The notes beneath the pieces are model-generated. The model saw only the letters and a program-made list of their open reading frames with translations, made no database searches and was not told the DNA's origin. 64,000 bases of DNA from Leptospira bourretii (GTDB lineage: Bacteria; Spirochaetota; Leptospiria; Leptospirales; Leptospiraceae), in assembly GCF_004770145.1 (NCBI RefSeq), contig NZ_RQFW01000005.1, positions 62,001 through 126,000 of the forward strand, read 5' to 3'. Shown piece by piece: positions 30,270-37,548 of the stretch. The position numbers and the translations under genes were made by a program. Position 1 is the stretch's first letter, and every line of letters begins with the position of its first letter.

Positions 30270-30829
30270 TCAAATGCTCCGACTGGGATTTTCTTTTGGA
30301 GGAGAGCCTCTTCTATTCCGGCAAGTTTTGCACGGATCGAGGCATCGATTAAAAAGTCGTCTATATAGATTTTGAATCCACCGATGAGGTTAAGATCCGT
30401 ATGTTCAGTGACACGAACATCGCGTCCGAACTTGGAAGAGATAGACTTGGTGATTCGATCTACGGCTTCTTTGCCAAGAGAATCTTTGGAAACAATGCGA
30501 AGAGAACTACGATTTTTAAGTCGGTCCACTCCTGTTCTAAAATCTTCCAAAATATCCTTGAGGAATAGAAATCGATTCTTACGAACCACAAGTGTAATGA
30601 AGTTGGCAACGATTTCCGATGCCTTCCCTTGAACTGACTTTTCTGCAGTTCGTTCTTTCTCGGAAGGGTCTACTAATGGAGAAAGGAAATAATGGCGGAT
30701 TGATTCATCGGAAAAGAAAATATCAACAAGCGTTGAAAGTTCCTCTTCCGTTGACTCAAGCGAGTTAGTTTCTTTTGCTAACTCTAAAAGTGCCGTTGCG
30801 TAAACCTTTGAAATTTGGTTCAGACTCAT
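30266..30829 (-). CDS. atpH: ATP synthase F1 delta subunit
   Basis: 187 aa. All-helical N-terminal domain ([18 protein letters not shown]) binding the top of alpha, and the conserved C-terminal [25 protein letters not shown] that joins subunit b. Stator component. Overlaps atpF and atpA by 4 bp each. Confidence 0.94.
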   Translation of the reverse strand: MSLNQISKVYATALLELAKETNSLESTEEELSTLVDIFFSDESIRHYFLSPLVDPSEKERTAEKSVQGKASEIVANFITLVVRKNRFLFLKDILEDFRTGVDRLKNRSSLRIVSKDSLGKEAVDRITKSISSKFGRDVRVTEHTDLNLIGGFKIYIDDFLIDASIRAKLAGIEEALLQKKIPVGAFE

Positions 30830-31350
30830 TTGATTTTAAGTTTATCGAGTTTTGCGATCTCTTTTTCGACAAAGGAAGCATAGTCTTCCTTCTTCAATTG
30901 TTTCTCCAAGATCTCAATCGCGATGAGAACGGACATTTCCACAATTTGGTGTTGCATTTCAGATAAAGCTCTGCCTTTCGCTAGTTCGATTTCTCGAATT
31001 GCGCTATCTTTAATGCCTTTTACTTCATTGTGCGCTTCTTCCGTCAACCTGGTGCGGAGAGCAACTGCATCTTTTTTAGCTTCATCTACAATTTTATGAG
31101 CTTCTTCCGTCGCTTTGAAGAGTTGGTCTTTGTATTCTTTTAAAGACTTTTCTGCTTCTAGACGAAGGGTTTCCGCTTTGTTGATATCGCCTTGGATGCC
31201 GGACGCACGTTCTTCGAGAGCATGAAGGATCTTGTCCCATGCAAATTTTTTAAGAACGAAGACAACAACTGAGAAAGTGACCAGGGTCCAGATGACCAGA
31301 CCCGGATTGACTTTCAGCAAATTGAAGCCGGAAGCCGCAAGGATAACCAA
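30826..31350 (-). CDS. atpF: ATP synthase Fo subunit b
   Basis: 174 aa. One N-terminal membrane helix (NPGLVIWTLVTFSVVVFVLKKFAW) then a long charged coiled coil (DKILHALEERASGIQGDINKAE onwards), the peripheral stalk. Start is TTG at 31350, two bases after the atpE stop. A single b gene is present, so the stalk is probably a homodimer. Confidence 0.94.
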   Translation of the reverse strand: MVILAASGFNLLKVNPGLVIWTLVTFSVVVFVLKKFAWDKILHALEERASGIQGDINKAETLRLEAEKSLKEYKDQLFKATEEAHKIVDEAKKDAVALRTRLTEEAHNEVKGIKDSAIREIELAKGRALSEMQHQIVEMSVLIAIEILEKQLKKEDYASFVEKEIAKLDKLKIK

Positions 31351-31352
31351 GA

Positions 31353-31637
31353 CTATTGTCCTTGTTCTACTTTAGTGGCACCAGCACCAATTGTTTTGTC
31401 AATTGAGCCATTGAGTTTGAGCGCGATAAGAAGAGCGATTACCACTGCGAAAAGTGCTGCACCTTCAATCATACCTGCTGCTACGTAAAGAACGAGTTGG
31501 ATCTTTCCCGCTGCTTCTGGTTGGCGGCTAATGCTTTCTGCCACTGATCCACCAATTCTACCAATACCGATTCCTGCACCAAGTAATGCAAGTCCTGCTG
31601 CGAGTCCTACTGCGATGTATCCTAAACCGAATTCCAT
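31353..31637 (-). CDS. atpE: ATP synthase Fo subunit c
   Basis: 94 aa, two membrane helices. Helix 1 has the glycine-rich LLGAGIGIGRIGGSVAESI; the loop is RQPEAAGK; helix 2 has the ion-binding Glu in AAGMIEGAALFAVVIALLIA. No obvious sodium-type Gln/Thr pattern beside the Glu, so protons are the likely ion. Forms the rotor ring. Confidence 0.96.
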   Translation of the reverse strand: MEFGLGYIAVGLAAGLALLGAGIGIGRIGGSVAESISRQPEAAGKIQLVLYVAAGMIEGAALFAVVIALLIALKLNGSIDKTIGAGATKVEQGQ

Positions 31638-31685
31638 TGTTTTCGTTTCACTCCTGTGTGTTTTATAATATAAATAAAACCAATC

Positions 31686-32744
31686 TTAATGTCTATGCAT
31701 CACGGTTCCGATGAACACGGTTGTGAGCAGTGAGAAAATGAACGCTTGTAAAAAAGCTACAAGTAGTTCTAAAAAGTAAATGAGCACCGAACTGAGAACA
31801 GATACAGGTGCGATGAGCCAACTTTCGCTCATAAAGATAAACCCAAGTAAGGCAAGGATCATTACGTGTCCTGCAGTCATGTTGGCAAGTAACCTCATGG
31901 TTAACGCAAAAGAACGTGCAATATGTGTGACGATAAACTCTAAGGCCCACATCAGTGGCCAGAGTGGGAGTGGAACTCCCTTAGGAACCGCATGTGCAAC
32001 AAAGGAGATCCCTTGGTAAGAAAATGCCGTTCCGTATATTGTAAGTAGTGTAATGGATGCAAGAGATAGAGTGACACTGATGTCACCTGTTGGTGTGATC
32101 CCAGACCAGATTTCTCCGAATGTATGGAGAGAATGTGGAGTGTGATCCACTGCCCCGACTGCCACAAGAGCATCAGAAGCGGCAACTGTTAGTTCCCCCA
32201 CAGATGGGATGAGGCCAAACAAGTTACAGAAAAGAATAAAGAAAAACAATGAGAAGATGTAATGGTAGTAAGAATGGCCGTGGTGGTCAAGGGATGCATC
32301 CACAACATTTTCTTTTAAGTAACTCACAAAAGCCTCTACACCCGATGTGAATTTGTTATGAACTTTTTTAGGGTTTTTTGAAATCAAATTGGCTGCAGGG
32401 ATAAAAACGAGGAACATAAAGAAACAAGCAATCCACATCATGGTCACTCGTTTGGTGATGTGAAGGTCAAGTCCACCTACGTAGTGGTATTTCACACCGT
32501 CGTGGTTCACAAAGACATCATGGTTTTCAGCGTCGAATCCAGGTTGTCCTTCTGTAACAATCGTGCCACCAAAGTTGAGAGGGAAGATAGGAGCATCACC
32601 CAAGTGGTGTGCCATGACTTCACTGAAATCGAAGCCCTCTTCAGAGCCGTGCCCTTCCGAATCGTTCGCAAAAACATTCGTAAAACTAAGGGAAAAAACT
32701 AATAAAAATGATAAAAAAAACCGATATTTAGACTTATTTTCCAC
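31686..32744 (-). CDS. atpB: ATP synthase Fo subunit a with an N-terminal extension
   Basis: About 352 aa. The core holds the essential arginine in FALTMRLLANMTAGHVM and the final LLVAFLQAFIFSLLTTVFI helix. The first 130 residues are an extension: a signal-peptide-like stretch (YRFFLSFLLVFSLSFTNVFA) and a His/Asp-rich soluble part (GHGSEEGFDFSEVMAHH) before the first membrane helix. This recalls the a subunits of Bacteroidetes. I chose GTG 32744; a TTG at 32792 also keeps the frame, but the GTG puts the signal peptide at the start. It overlaps the upstream AtpI-like gene. Confidence 0.92.
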   Translation of the reverse strand: MENKSKYRFFLSFLLVFSLSFTNVFANDSEGHGSEEGFDFSEVMAHHLGDAPIFPLNFGGTIVTEGQPGFDAENHDVFVNHDGVKYHYVGGLDLHITKRVTMMWIACFFMFLVFIPAANLISKNPKKVHNKFTSGVEAFVSYLKENVVDASLDHHGHSYYHYIFSLFFFILFCNLFGLIPSVGELTVAASDALVAVGAVDHTPHSLHTFGEIWSGITPTGDISVTLSLASITLLTIYGTAFSYQGISFVAHAVPKGVPLPLWPLMWALEFIVTHIARSFALTMRLLANMTAGHVMILALLGFIFMSESWLIAPVSVLSSVLIYFLELLVAFLQAFIFSLLTTVFIGTVMHRH

Positions 32745-33114
32745 TGAAATAGCTCGCAAATACAAGGAAAAGAAGGTGGACGAAATAGGCAATTAAAAAT
32801 CCAGAAGTTGCCTCAAAAGGGTACTCTAAGACCTGCAAAGCAGTCAAAATGCCCAGATTTAGAAAAAAGGAGAGAAATACGGTGAAAACAGGGAACCCAG
32901 ACTCTGACAATGCAGGAATTTTTCTAGGAAGGAAACGAAGTTGCAAGATGGCCATTTGGATGGCAAAGGACATAGCACCACCGAAATAAAAAATCAGACG
33001 ATATCCATCCTCCACCAAACCAGCAGTTAACGGAAGACTTAGAATGAATATAAGAAATAGGTAACTAAAATAGTGAAGATGGAACCTTTTGAGATTGATG
33101 GTATTTAGATCCAT
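32734..33114 (-). CDS. Small four-helix membrane protein at the head of the atp operon (AtpI-like position)
   Basis: 126 aa with four hydrophobic segments (YFSYLFLIFILSLPLTAGL, FYFGGAMSFAIQMAIL, FPVFTVFLSFFLNLGILTAL, FLIAYFVHLLFLVFASYF). Position directly before atpB and topology match the AtpI/subunit I assembly factor, but I see no sequence block that proves the family. The end overlaps atpB by 11 bp, so they are co-translated. Confidence 0.6.
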   Translation of the reverse strand: MDLNTINLKRFHLHYFSYLFLIFILSLPLTAGLVEDGYRLIFYFGGAMSFAIQMAILQLRFLPRKIPALSESGFPVFTVFLSFFLNLGILTALQVLEYPFEATSGFLIAYFVHLLFLVFASYFSGK

Positions 33115-33185
33115 TGGTTCAAGATGGGAGGTTAGGGATTTGTGGGCAAGTAGGATTGGGGGGGGTGCGCGGGGGATAGGATGGT

Positions 33186-33239
33186 AGAGATCCCCGCCCT
33201 AATCGAACTGGGTGGGGTAATCCACCCGCCACCCAATGG
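33186..33239. repeat. GC-rich hairpin repeat, copy A
   Basis: In the 240-bp gap upstream of the atp operon. ATCCCCGCCCT is followed by GGGTGGGG, then CCCGCCACCCAATGG. CCCCGCCC and GGGTGGGG can pair (one G-U). A near-identical copy lies at 35646-35693. The rest of the gap (33115-33354) holds a run of eight Gs near 33157 and no gene that I can see. Confidence 0.6.
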
Positions 33240-33354
33240 CTACCATATATCACATGTTTGTTGGTTTGTGAAACAGAATTCAACATTCCCCGATTTTTAT
33301 GATGGAAAGTTCATGTTTTGGTTAAATCACTAAACTATAATTCTAGCTTGATTT

Positions 33355-34482
33355 TTACATTGGCGAAAGCCCATATTTAGTATTCAAATAGAAGAAAACT
33401 TTTGCAACATCTGCATCCGAAAGATCCGTATTGAAGTATAATACTTCTGCAATATCCGCATCAAGGTTTCCATTTCCTAAATAAATAGTATTTGGGCTAG
33501 CACCGCCAGAATAATCATACGAGATGGGAACTTGTCCTTTTAAACTACCATTCCAATACTCTCGACCAGAAGTCATCAGAACTTGCACTGAACCTATAGC
33601 AATAAAATCATTTTTTGGAATTGGTAAAGCTGAAATTGTAGAGCAACTTGCACCATTCCGACAGACGAGATATGTGGAAATTGGATGATCTATAGAAATC
33701 TCTCTTCCTTGACCGCCATGTATATTGATCACAGTAATCCCACCAGTAATCGTATTGACTAACTTCATCACAAAAAAAACGCTTCCACTATTAGTAACAT
33801 ATAACCCAACTCCACCGGATAAATTCATCCTTGAAACATTTACACTTCTAAATTCAGCTACTGGGTATCCATTGACTTGACCTTTTCTATAAAGTGTATG
33901 CACAGTTGGTACTGAAGCTTGCGTAACATGATTTCCATAACCGCTGACATCCGACCAAGTCAAAATCGGATCTCCATCATTTAGTGTTAGTTGGTCTGCC
34001 TTGAACCAAAGCCGAAGGGAACCAGAACCCAAAACACGAGGTGCTATCATTTGGACAGTGTATTCATTTTTACTTCCATCCGCACCAGTCACAATGTATT
34101 TTAATGGAGAGTTATAGTCATTAGAAGTCACCCCACTCGTTTGTGAAACTCCATTGACCGAAACAGATACACCACTTGTCTTAAAGTTAGCAACATAAGA
34201 TGAAATCGAAACAATGGTTTCTGAGGAAACGACGATTTGGTTTCCATTGATGATCCCAGTCACTCCTAAACTAGGAATCGAATATTCTAAAATTTCTTTT
34301 CCGGCTGCTAAGAGGTATACTTTACCGCAAGTGGCACTGTTATCCGAAATTGCCCATTTTAATAGCAAACTGTCTATAAACTTCTGTCCATTGGGATCGC
34401 AGGGATTGTCAGAAAAAGGGTTTTTGCAAGAAACTATAAATAGTAAGATCAAAAAGCAAAGTGACGAAATGAGTCTCGGCAT
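33355..34482 (-). CDS. Lipoprotein with DUF5018-like and LamG-like domains
   Basis: 375 aa. Signal peptide and lipobox FLILLFIVSC place it in the envelope. Residues about 65-150 look like a bacterial Ig-like/DUF5018 domain (GIINGNQIVVSS ... NSPLKYIVTGADGSKNEYTV). Residues about 155-375 look like a LamG/concanavalin-type domain (LRLWFKADQLTLNDGD, WSDVSGYGNHVTQ, FNTDLSDADVAKV). Such proteins bind glycans or proteins on the surface; no catalytic residues are evident. Single gene with 124 bp before the next. Confidence 0.75.
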   Translation of the reverse strand: MPRLISSLCFLILLFIVSCKNPFSDNPCDPNGQKFIDSLLLKWAISDNSATCGKVYLLAAGKEILEYSIPSLGVTGIINGNQIVVSSETIVSISSYVANFKTSGVSVSVNGVSQTSGVTSNDYNSPLKYIVTGADGSKNEYTVQMIAPRVLGSGSLRLWFKADQLTLNDGDPILTWSDVSGYGNHVTQASVPTVHTLYRKGQVNGYPVAEFRSVNVSRMNLSGGVGLYVTNSGSVFFVMKLVNTITGGITVINIHGGQGREISIDHPISTYLVCRNGASCSTISALPIPKNDFIAIGSVQVLMTSGREYWNGSLKGQVPISYDYSGGASPNTIYLGNGNLDADIAEVLYFNTDLSDADVAKVFFYLNTKYGLSPM

Positions 34483-34606
34483 ATGTGATGAACCTTCGCT
34501 TTCTCAGGTAAGAGGAAATCAACCTAAACGATGTTAGATCCTTTTCAGACGTCGGTCCAACGTCAAGAATAAAGCCGAAAATTATTGGTAGAAATTTTGT
34601 TTTCTT

Positions 34607-35047
34607 TCAAGCTTGGCCGAGTTCGTCTAAAATTGCTTTCAGTTGAATTGCTTGGTTTTCTTCAATCCCTGACAAACAAAAAATCTGTTCAGGTATAGCC
34701 TTTGCCTTTTCGCGTAAATGTTTTCCATTTTTTGTAAGAGACACATAAACAACTCGTTCATCTTCAGAACTTCTCTTACGCTCTACAAACCCACTTTGTT
34801 CTAATCTCTTTAACAAAGGAGTTAATGTTCCAGAGTCCAACTGTAGACGTTCTCCAAGTCCACTCACAGTCATTTTCTCTTCTTCCCAAAGCACCAACAT
34901 CACCAGGTATTGTGGATAAGTTAATCCCAACTCGCCAAGTAACGGACGATAAATCTTCATCAAACGGTGCATGGAAGAATATAAAGAAAAACAAATTTGG
35001 TTCTTCAAAAGAAGAACCTCATCTGTGGGATTCTTAAGCTTGGACAA
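34607..35047 (-). CDS. MarR-family regulator, OhrR-like
   Basis: 146 aa from TTG 35047. The N-terminal LLLKNQICFSLYSSMHRL has the single Cys in the place used by OhrR as its peroxide sensor, and Tyr residues of the sensing pocket (YPQYLVMLVLW). The winged helix-turn-helix follows: MTVSGLGERLQLDSGTLTPLLKRLEQSGFVERKR in parts, then DERVVYVSLT. An ATG at 35095 is possible but would overlap the peroxidase gene by 62 bp. AAGGA lies 11 bases before the TTG. Likely a repressor of the peroxidase gene that it follows. Confidence 0.85.
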   Translation of the reverse strand: MSKLKNPTDEVLLLKNQICFSLYSSMHRLMKIYRPLLGELGLTYPQYLVMLVLWEEEKMTVSGLGERLQLDSGTLTPLLKRLEQSGFVERKRSSEDERVVYVSLTKNGKHLREKAKAIPEQIFCLSGIEENQAIQLKAILDELGQA

Positions 35048-35519
35048 GTTTTTCGATATCCTTTTCAATATCTTCGGGTTTTGTAATTGGTGCATATCTT
35101 TTCACCACATTTCCTTGTTTGTCGATCAAGAACTTTGTAAAATTCCATTTAATGTCGACAGAACCAAAAATTCCTGGTGCTTGTTTTTTAAGATGTTGGT
35201 AGAGTGGATCAGTATTTGGCCCATTCACTTCTAGTTTAGAAAAGATTGGAAAAGTAGTTGAGAATGTTCTTTCGCAAAACAACTTAATTTCTGCGTCTGT
35301 TCCTGGCTCTTGTTGTCCGAACTGGTTGCACGGAAACGCCAACACTTCCAATCCTTTTCCTTTATAACGATCGTAGGTTTCTTGAAGCCCTTTGTATTGA
35401 GGGGTGAAACCACATTCACTTGCAGTATTCACAATCAAAAGGACTTTGTCTTTGAACTGCTCCAAAGGAACTTCCTCGGATCCGCGTTTCACTTTAATTT
35501 TGTAAAATTCTTCTGACAT
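35034..35519 (-). CDS. Glutathione peroxidase-family thiol peroxidase
   Basis: 161 aa. The catalytic block is NTASECGFTPQY with Cys in the selenocysteine place; Gln in AFPCNQFGQQEPG and Trp/Asn in IKWNFTKFLID complete the tetrad. A second Cys (PCNQFG) suggests thioredoxin-type reduction, as in most bacterial members. The ATG at 35519 has GGGAGAAAA upstream; the frame extends further to 35558 without need. It overlaps the OhrR-like gene, so peroxidase and sensor form an operon. Confidence 0.92.
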   Translation of the reverse strand: MSEEFYKIKVKRGSEEVPLEQFKDKVLLIVNTASECGFTPQYKGLQETYDRYKGKGLEVLAFPCNQFGQQEPGTDAEIKLFCERTFSTTFPIFSKLEVNGPNTDPLYQHLKKQAPGIFGSVDIKWNFTKFLIDKQGNVVKRYAPITKPEDIEKDIEKLVQA

Positions 35520-35549
35520 GTATTTTCTCCCTAAGTCTTTATTATTTAG

Positions 35550-35561
35550 ATTGTGCACAAT
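35550..35561. promoter_or_regulatory. Palindrome ATTGTGCACAAT, candidate OhrR operator
   Basis: A perfect 12-bp palindrome 31 bp upstream of the peroxidase ATG, followed by TTAATTTTGTT. AT-rich ATTG...CAAT half-sites resemble known OhrR/MarR operators. The position fits repression of the peroxidase-ohrR operon. Confidence 0.5.
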
Positions 35562-35645
35562 TTAATTTTGTTCAATCTTTTTAATAAAAAATTTCTCGGA
35601 TTCTTTAGGATTTTTGAGCGGTTCGGGTTCCAGCTGGAATTTATC

Positions 35646-35693
35646 TATCCCCGCCCTGACTCGGGTGGGGAACTAGACCCGCCACCCAATACC
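35646..35693. repeat. GC-rich hairpin repeat, copy B
   Basis: ATCCCCGCCCT, a short loop, GGGTGGGG, then CCCGCCACCCAAT. It matches copy A (33186-33239) over most of its length, with a shorter loop. Both copies lie upstream of operons, in otherwise AT-rich intergenic DNA. Confidence 0.6.
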
Positions 35694-35860
35694 ATCGCCT
35701 TACCACAACCTCAGAAATCAGGCCATCACCTTCCCAATTCCCCAATATTTTTTACAAAAAAGTTCCTAGTTTTGCAGAATTGACTCGCTTTCAAAAGAGA
35801 AACCAATCGTAATGATACGAATTTTATTTCGCATCTCGAAAAAGATATTTGGAGCAAACA

Positions 35861-37150
35861 ATGAATATACAATTGGTCTTACGGCCTTTGTTGGTATGTG
35901 CCCTTTTCCTTTTGCCTGGTTTCCTGGCGGCTGAAGGAGAACTACCATCCCCCCCTACCATCGATAAATCTGATACAGCTTGGATGTTAGTTTCTTCCGC
36001 ATTTGTGTTTTTTATGATCCCTGGACTTGCCTTGTTCTACGGTGGTATCGTCCGTTCCAAAAATGTTCTATCAACCATGATGCATAGTTTCGTTGCGATC
36101 ATTGTGATGACATTACAATGGACCATCTTTGGGTATAGTTTTGCATTTTCTGGAGAGAACCCGTATATTGGAAATTTCGATTTGGCATTTCTAAATGGAA
36201 TCAATCTTGATTCAGTAAAAGGTTCAATCCCCACTTATGTACATTTTTTATTCCAAGGAATGTTTGCCATCATCACACCCGCACTGATCTCTGGGGCAAT
36301 CGCGGAAAGAATCAAACTATCCGCTTATATAGTATTCATTCTCGTATGGTCAACATTAGTTTATGATCCAGTAGCACATTGGGTTTGGGCAGATTCGGGT
36401 TGGCTGTTAAAAATGAATGCTCTTGATTTTGCTGGAGGAACAGTCGTTCATTTGATTTCAGGGATTGCTGGACTTGCCGCTGCCATTGTCATTGGAAAAA
36501 GAAAAGGAGATTCCGGCTTATTAACCCATCCAAATAACATGACTTATACGTTACTTGGATCTGGGTTATTGTGGTTTGGATGGTTCGGATTCAATGCAGG
36601 TTCGGGTCTTGCTGTCAATGGACTTGCTGCAAGAGCATTTTTAGTGACACTCATTGCGCCAGCAGCAGCCGGAGCCAGTTGGTTACTCATTGAATGGTTA
36701 CACACAAAAAAGGCAACTGCACTTGGTGCCGCTTCAGGAATTGTGGCAGGTCTTGTGGTCATCACACCTGCTTCTGGTTATGTGGGCGTCCAAGGAGCTT
36801 TAATCATGGGAGCCTTAGTGTCTCCATTATGTTATATGGCGATTTTACTCAAAGGAAAACTTGGGTATGACGATACACTCGACGCATTTGGAATTCATGG
36901 TGCAGGTGGTGCCTTCGGTGCGATTCTAACTGGAATTTTCGCACTAGAACTTGCAGAAGGAATGACTTTAGGAAACCAATTGACTGCTCAAGCAATCAGC
37001 GTGGTGGTCACAGGACTTTATTCTTTTGTTGTTTCTTATATACTTGCACTAGTAATTGAAAAAACAATCGGTTTCAGAATCGAAGAAGATAAAGAAATCA
37101 CCGGACTCGACCAAGAGATTCATGGTGAAAAAGGATATGATATAAGGTAA
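35861..37150 (+). CDS. amt: Ammonium transporter
   Basis: 429 aa. A signal-like first helix (LVLRPLLVCALFLLPGFLAA) is followed by eleven membrane helices. Amt blocks: AWMLVSSAFVFFMIPGLALFYGGIV, FAGGTVVHLISGIAGL (pore His), LLWFGWFGFNAGSGL, DAFGIHGAGGAFGAILTG (second pore His). ATG at 35861 has GGAG six bases upstream. It sits 5 bp before glnK, the usual pair. Confidence 0.96.
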   Translation: MNIQLVLRPLLVCALFLLPGFLAAEGELPSPPTIDKSDTAWMLVSSAFVFFMIPGLALFYGGIVRSKNVLSTMMHSFVAIIVMTLQWTIFGYSFAFSGENPYIGNFDLAFLNGINLDSVKGSIPTYVHFLFQGMFAIITPALISGAIAERIKLSAYIVFILVWSTLVYDPVAHWVWADSGWLLKMNALDFAGGTVVHLISGIAGLAAAIVIGKRKGDSGLLTHPNNMTYTLLGSGLLWFGWFGFNAGSGLAVNGLAARAFLVTLIAPAAAGASWLLIEWLHTKKATALGAASGIVAGLVVITPASGYVGVQGALIMGALVSPLCYMAILLKGKLGYDDTLDAFGIHGAGGAFGAILTGIFALELAEGMTLGNQLTAQAISVVVTGLYSFVVSYILALVIEKTIGFRIEEDKEITGLDQEIHGEKGYDIR

Positions 37151-37155
37151 TCAGT

Positions 37156-37503
37156 ATGAAATTAGTAGTCGCAATCATCCAACCACATAAGTTAGAAGAA
37201 GTAAAAAACGAACTTACTAAAAACGAAATCTATCGTTTGACCGTGAGTGACGTACAAGGGTATGGCCAACAAAAAGGGAAAACAGAAGTTTTCCGTGGTC
37301 ATGAATACCAAGTGAACCTTCTTAGAAAAGTGCGATTAGAAATCGCAGTTAACGATGAGTTTGTCAAACCCACTGTGGATGCCATTTTAAAAGCGGCAAA
37401 AACAGGCCCAGAAGGTAAAATTGGAGATGGAAAAATTTTTGTGATGCCACTTGAAGAAGTGATTCGCATTCGAAGCGGAGAACGCGGAAACAAAGCCATC
37501 TAA
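37156..37503 (+). CDS. glnK: PII nitrogen regulatory protein (GlnK type)
   Basis: 115 aa trimeric signal protein that binds ATP/ADP and 2-oxoglutarate and plugs the Amt channel. The T-loop Tyr (residue about 51) is in the segment GHEYQVNLLRKVRLE; GYGQQKGKTE precedes it; the C-terminal block is GKIGDGKIFVMPLEEVIRIRSGERG. The typical start is KLVVAIIQPHKLEEV. Named GlnK because it follows amt. An effective bidirectional terminator comes next. Confidence 0.95.
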   Translation: MKLVVAIIQPHKLEEVKNELTKNEIYRLTVSDVQGYGQQKGKTEVFRGHEYQVNLLRKVRLEIAVNDEFVKPTVDAILKAAKTGPEGKIGDGKIFVMPLEEVIRIRSGERGNKAI

Positions 37504-37517
37504 CAAAAATTTAATGA

Positions 37518-37540
37518 TCCGAGGGAATTTTTCCCTCGGA
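37518..37540. terminator. Hairpin between convergent glnK and ilvB
   Basis: TCCGAGGGAA, loop TTT, TTCCCTCGGA: a perfect 10-bp stem. Flanks are only mildly T-rich, so termination may be partial or aided by Rho. It serves both operons. Confidence 0.65.
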
Positions 37541-37548
37541 GTCAAAAC

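Larger units (their letters stand above)
35520..35860. other. Intergenic region between divergent peroxidase and amt operons
   Basis: 341 bp without a credible gene. It holds the OhrR-type palindrome (35550-35561), the GC-rich repeat copy B (35646-35693) and the upstream region of amt. I found no convincing sigma-54 box (GG-N10-GC) for amt. Confidence 0.6.

Noticed and set aside
33150..33175. Run of eight Gs as a phase-variable tract
   Set aside because: It lies in non-coding DNA about 40 bp from the nearest start, with no clear promoter spacing role; no evidence beyond the tract.
35700..35860. Sigma-54 promoter for amt-glnK
   Set aside because: I found no GG-N10-GC pair in a fitting position.
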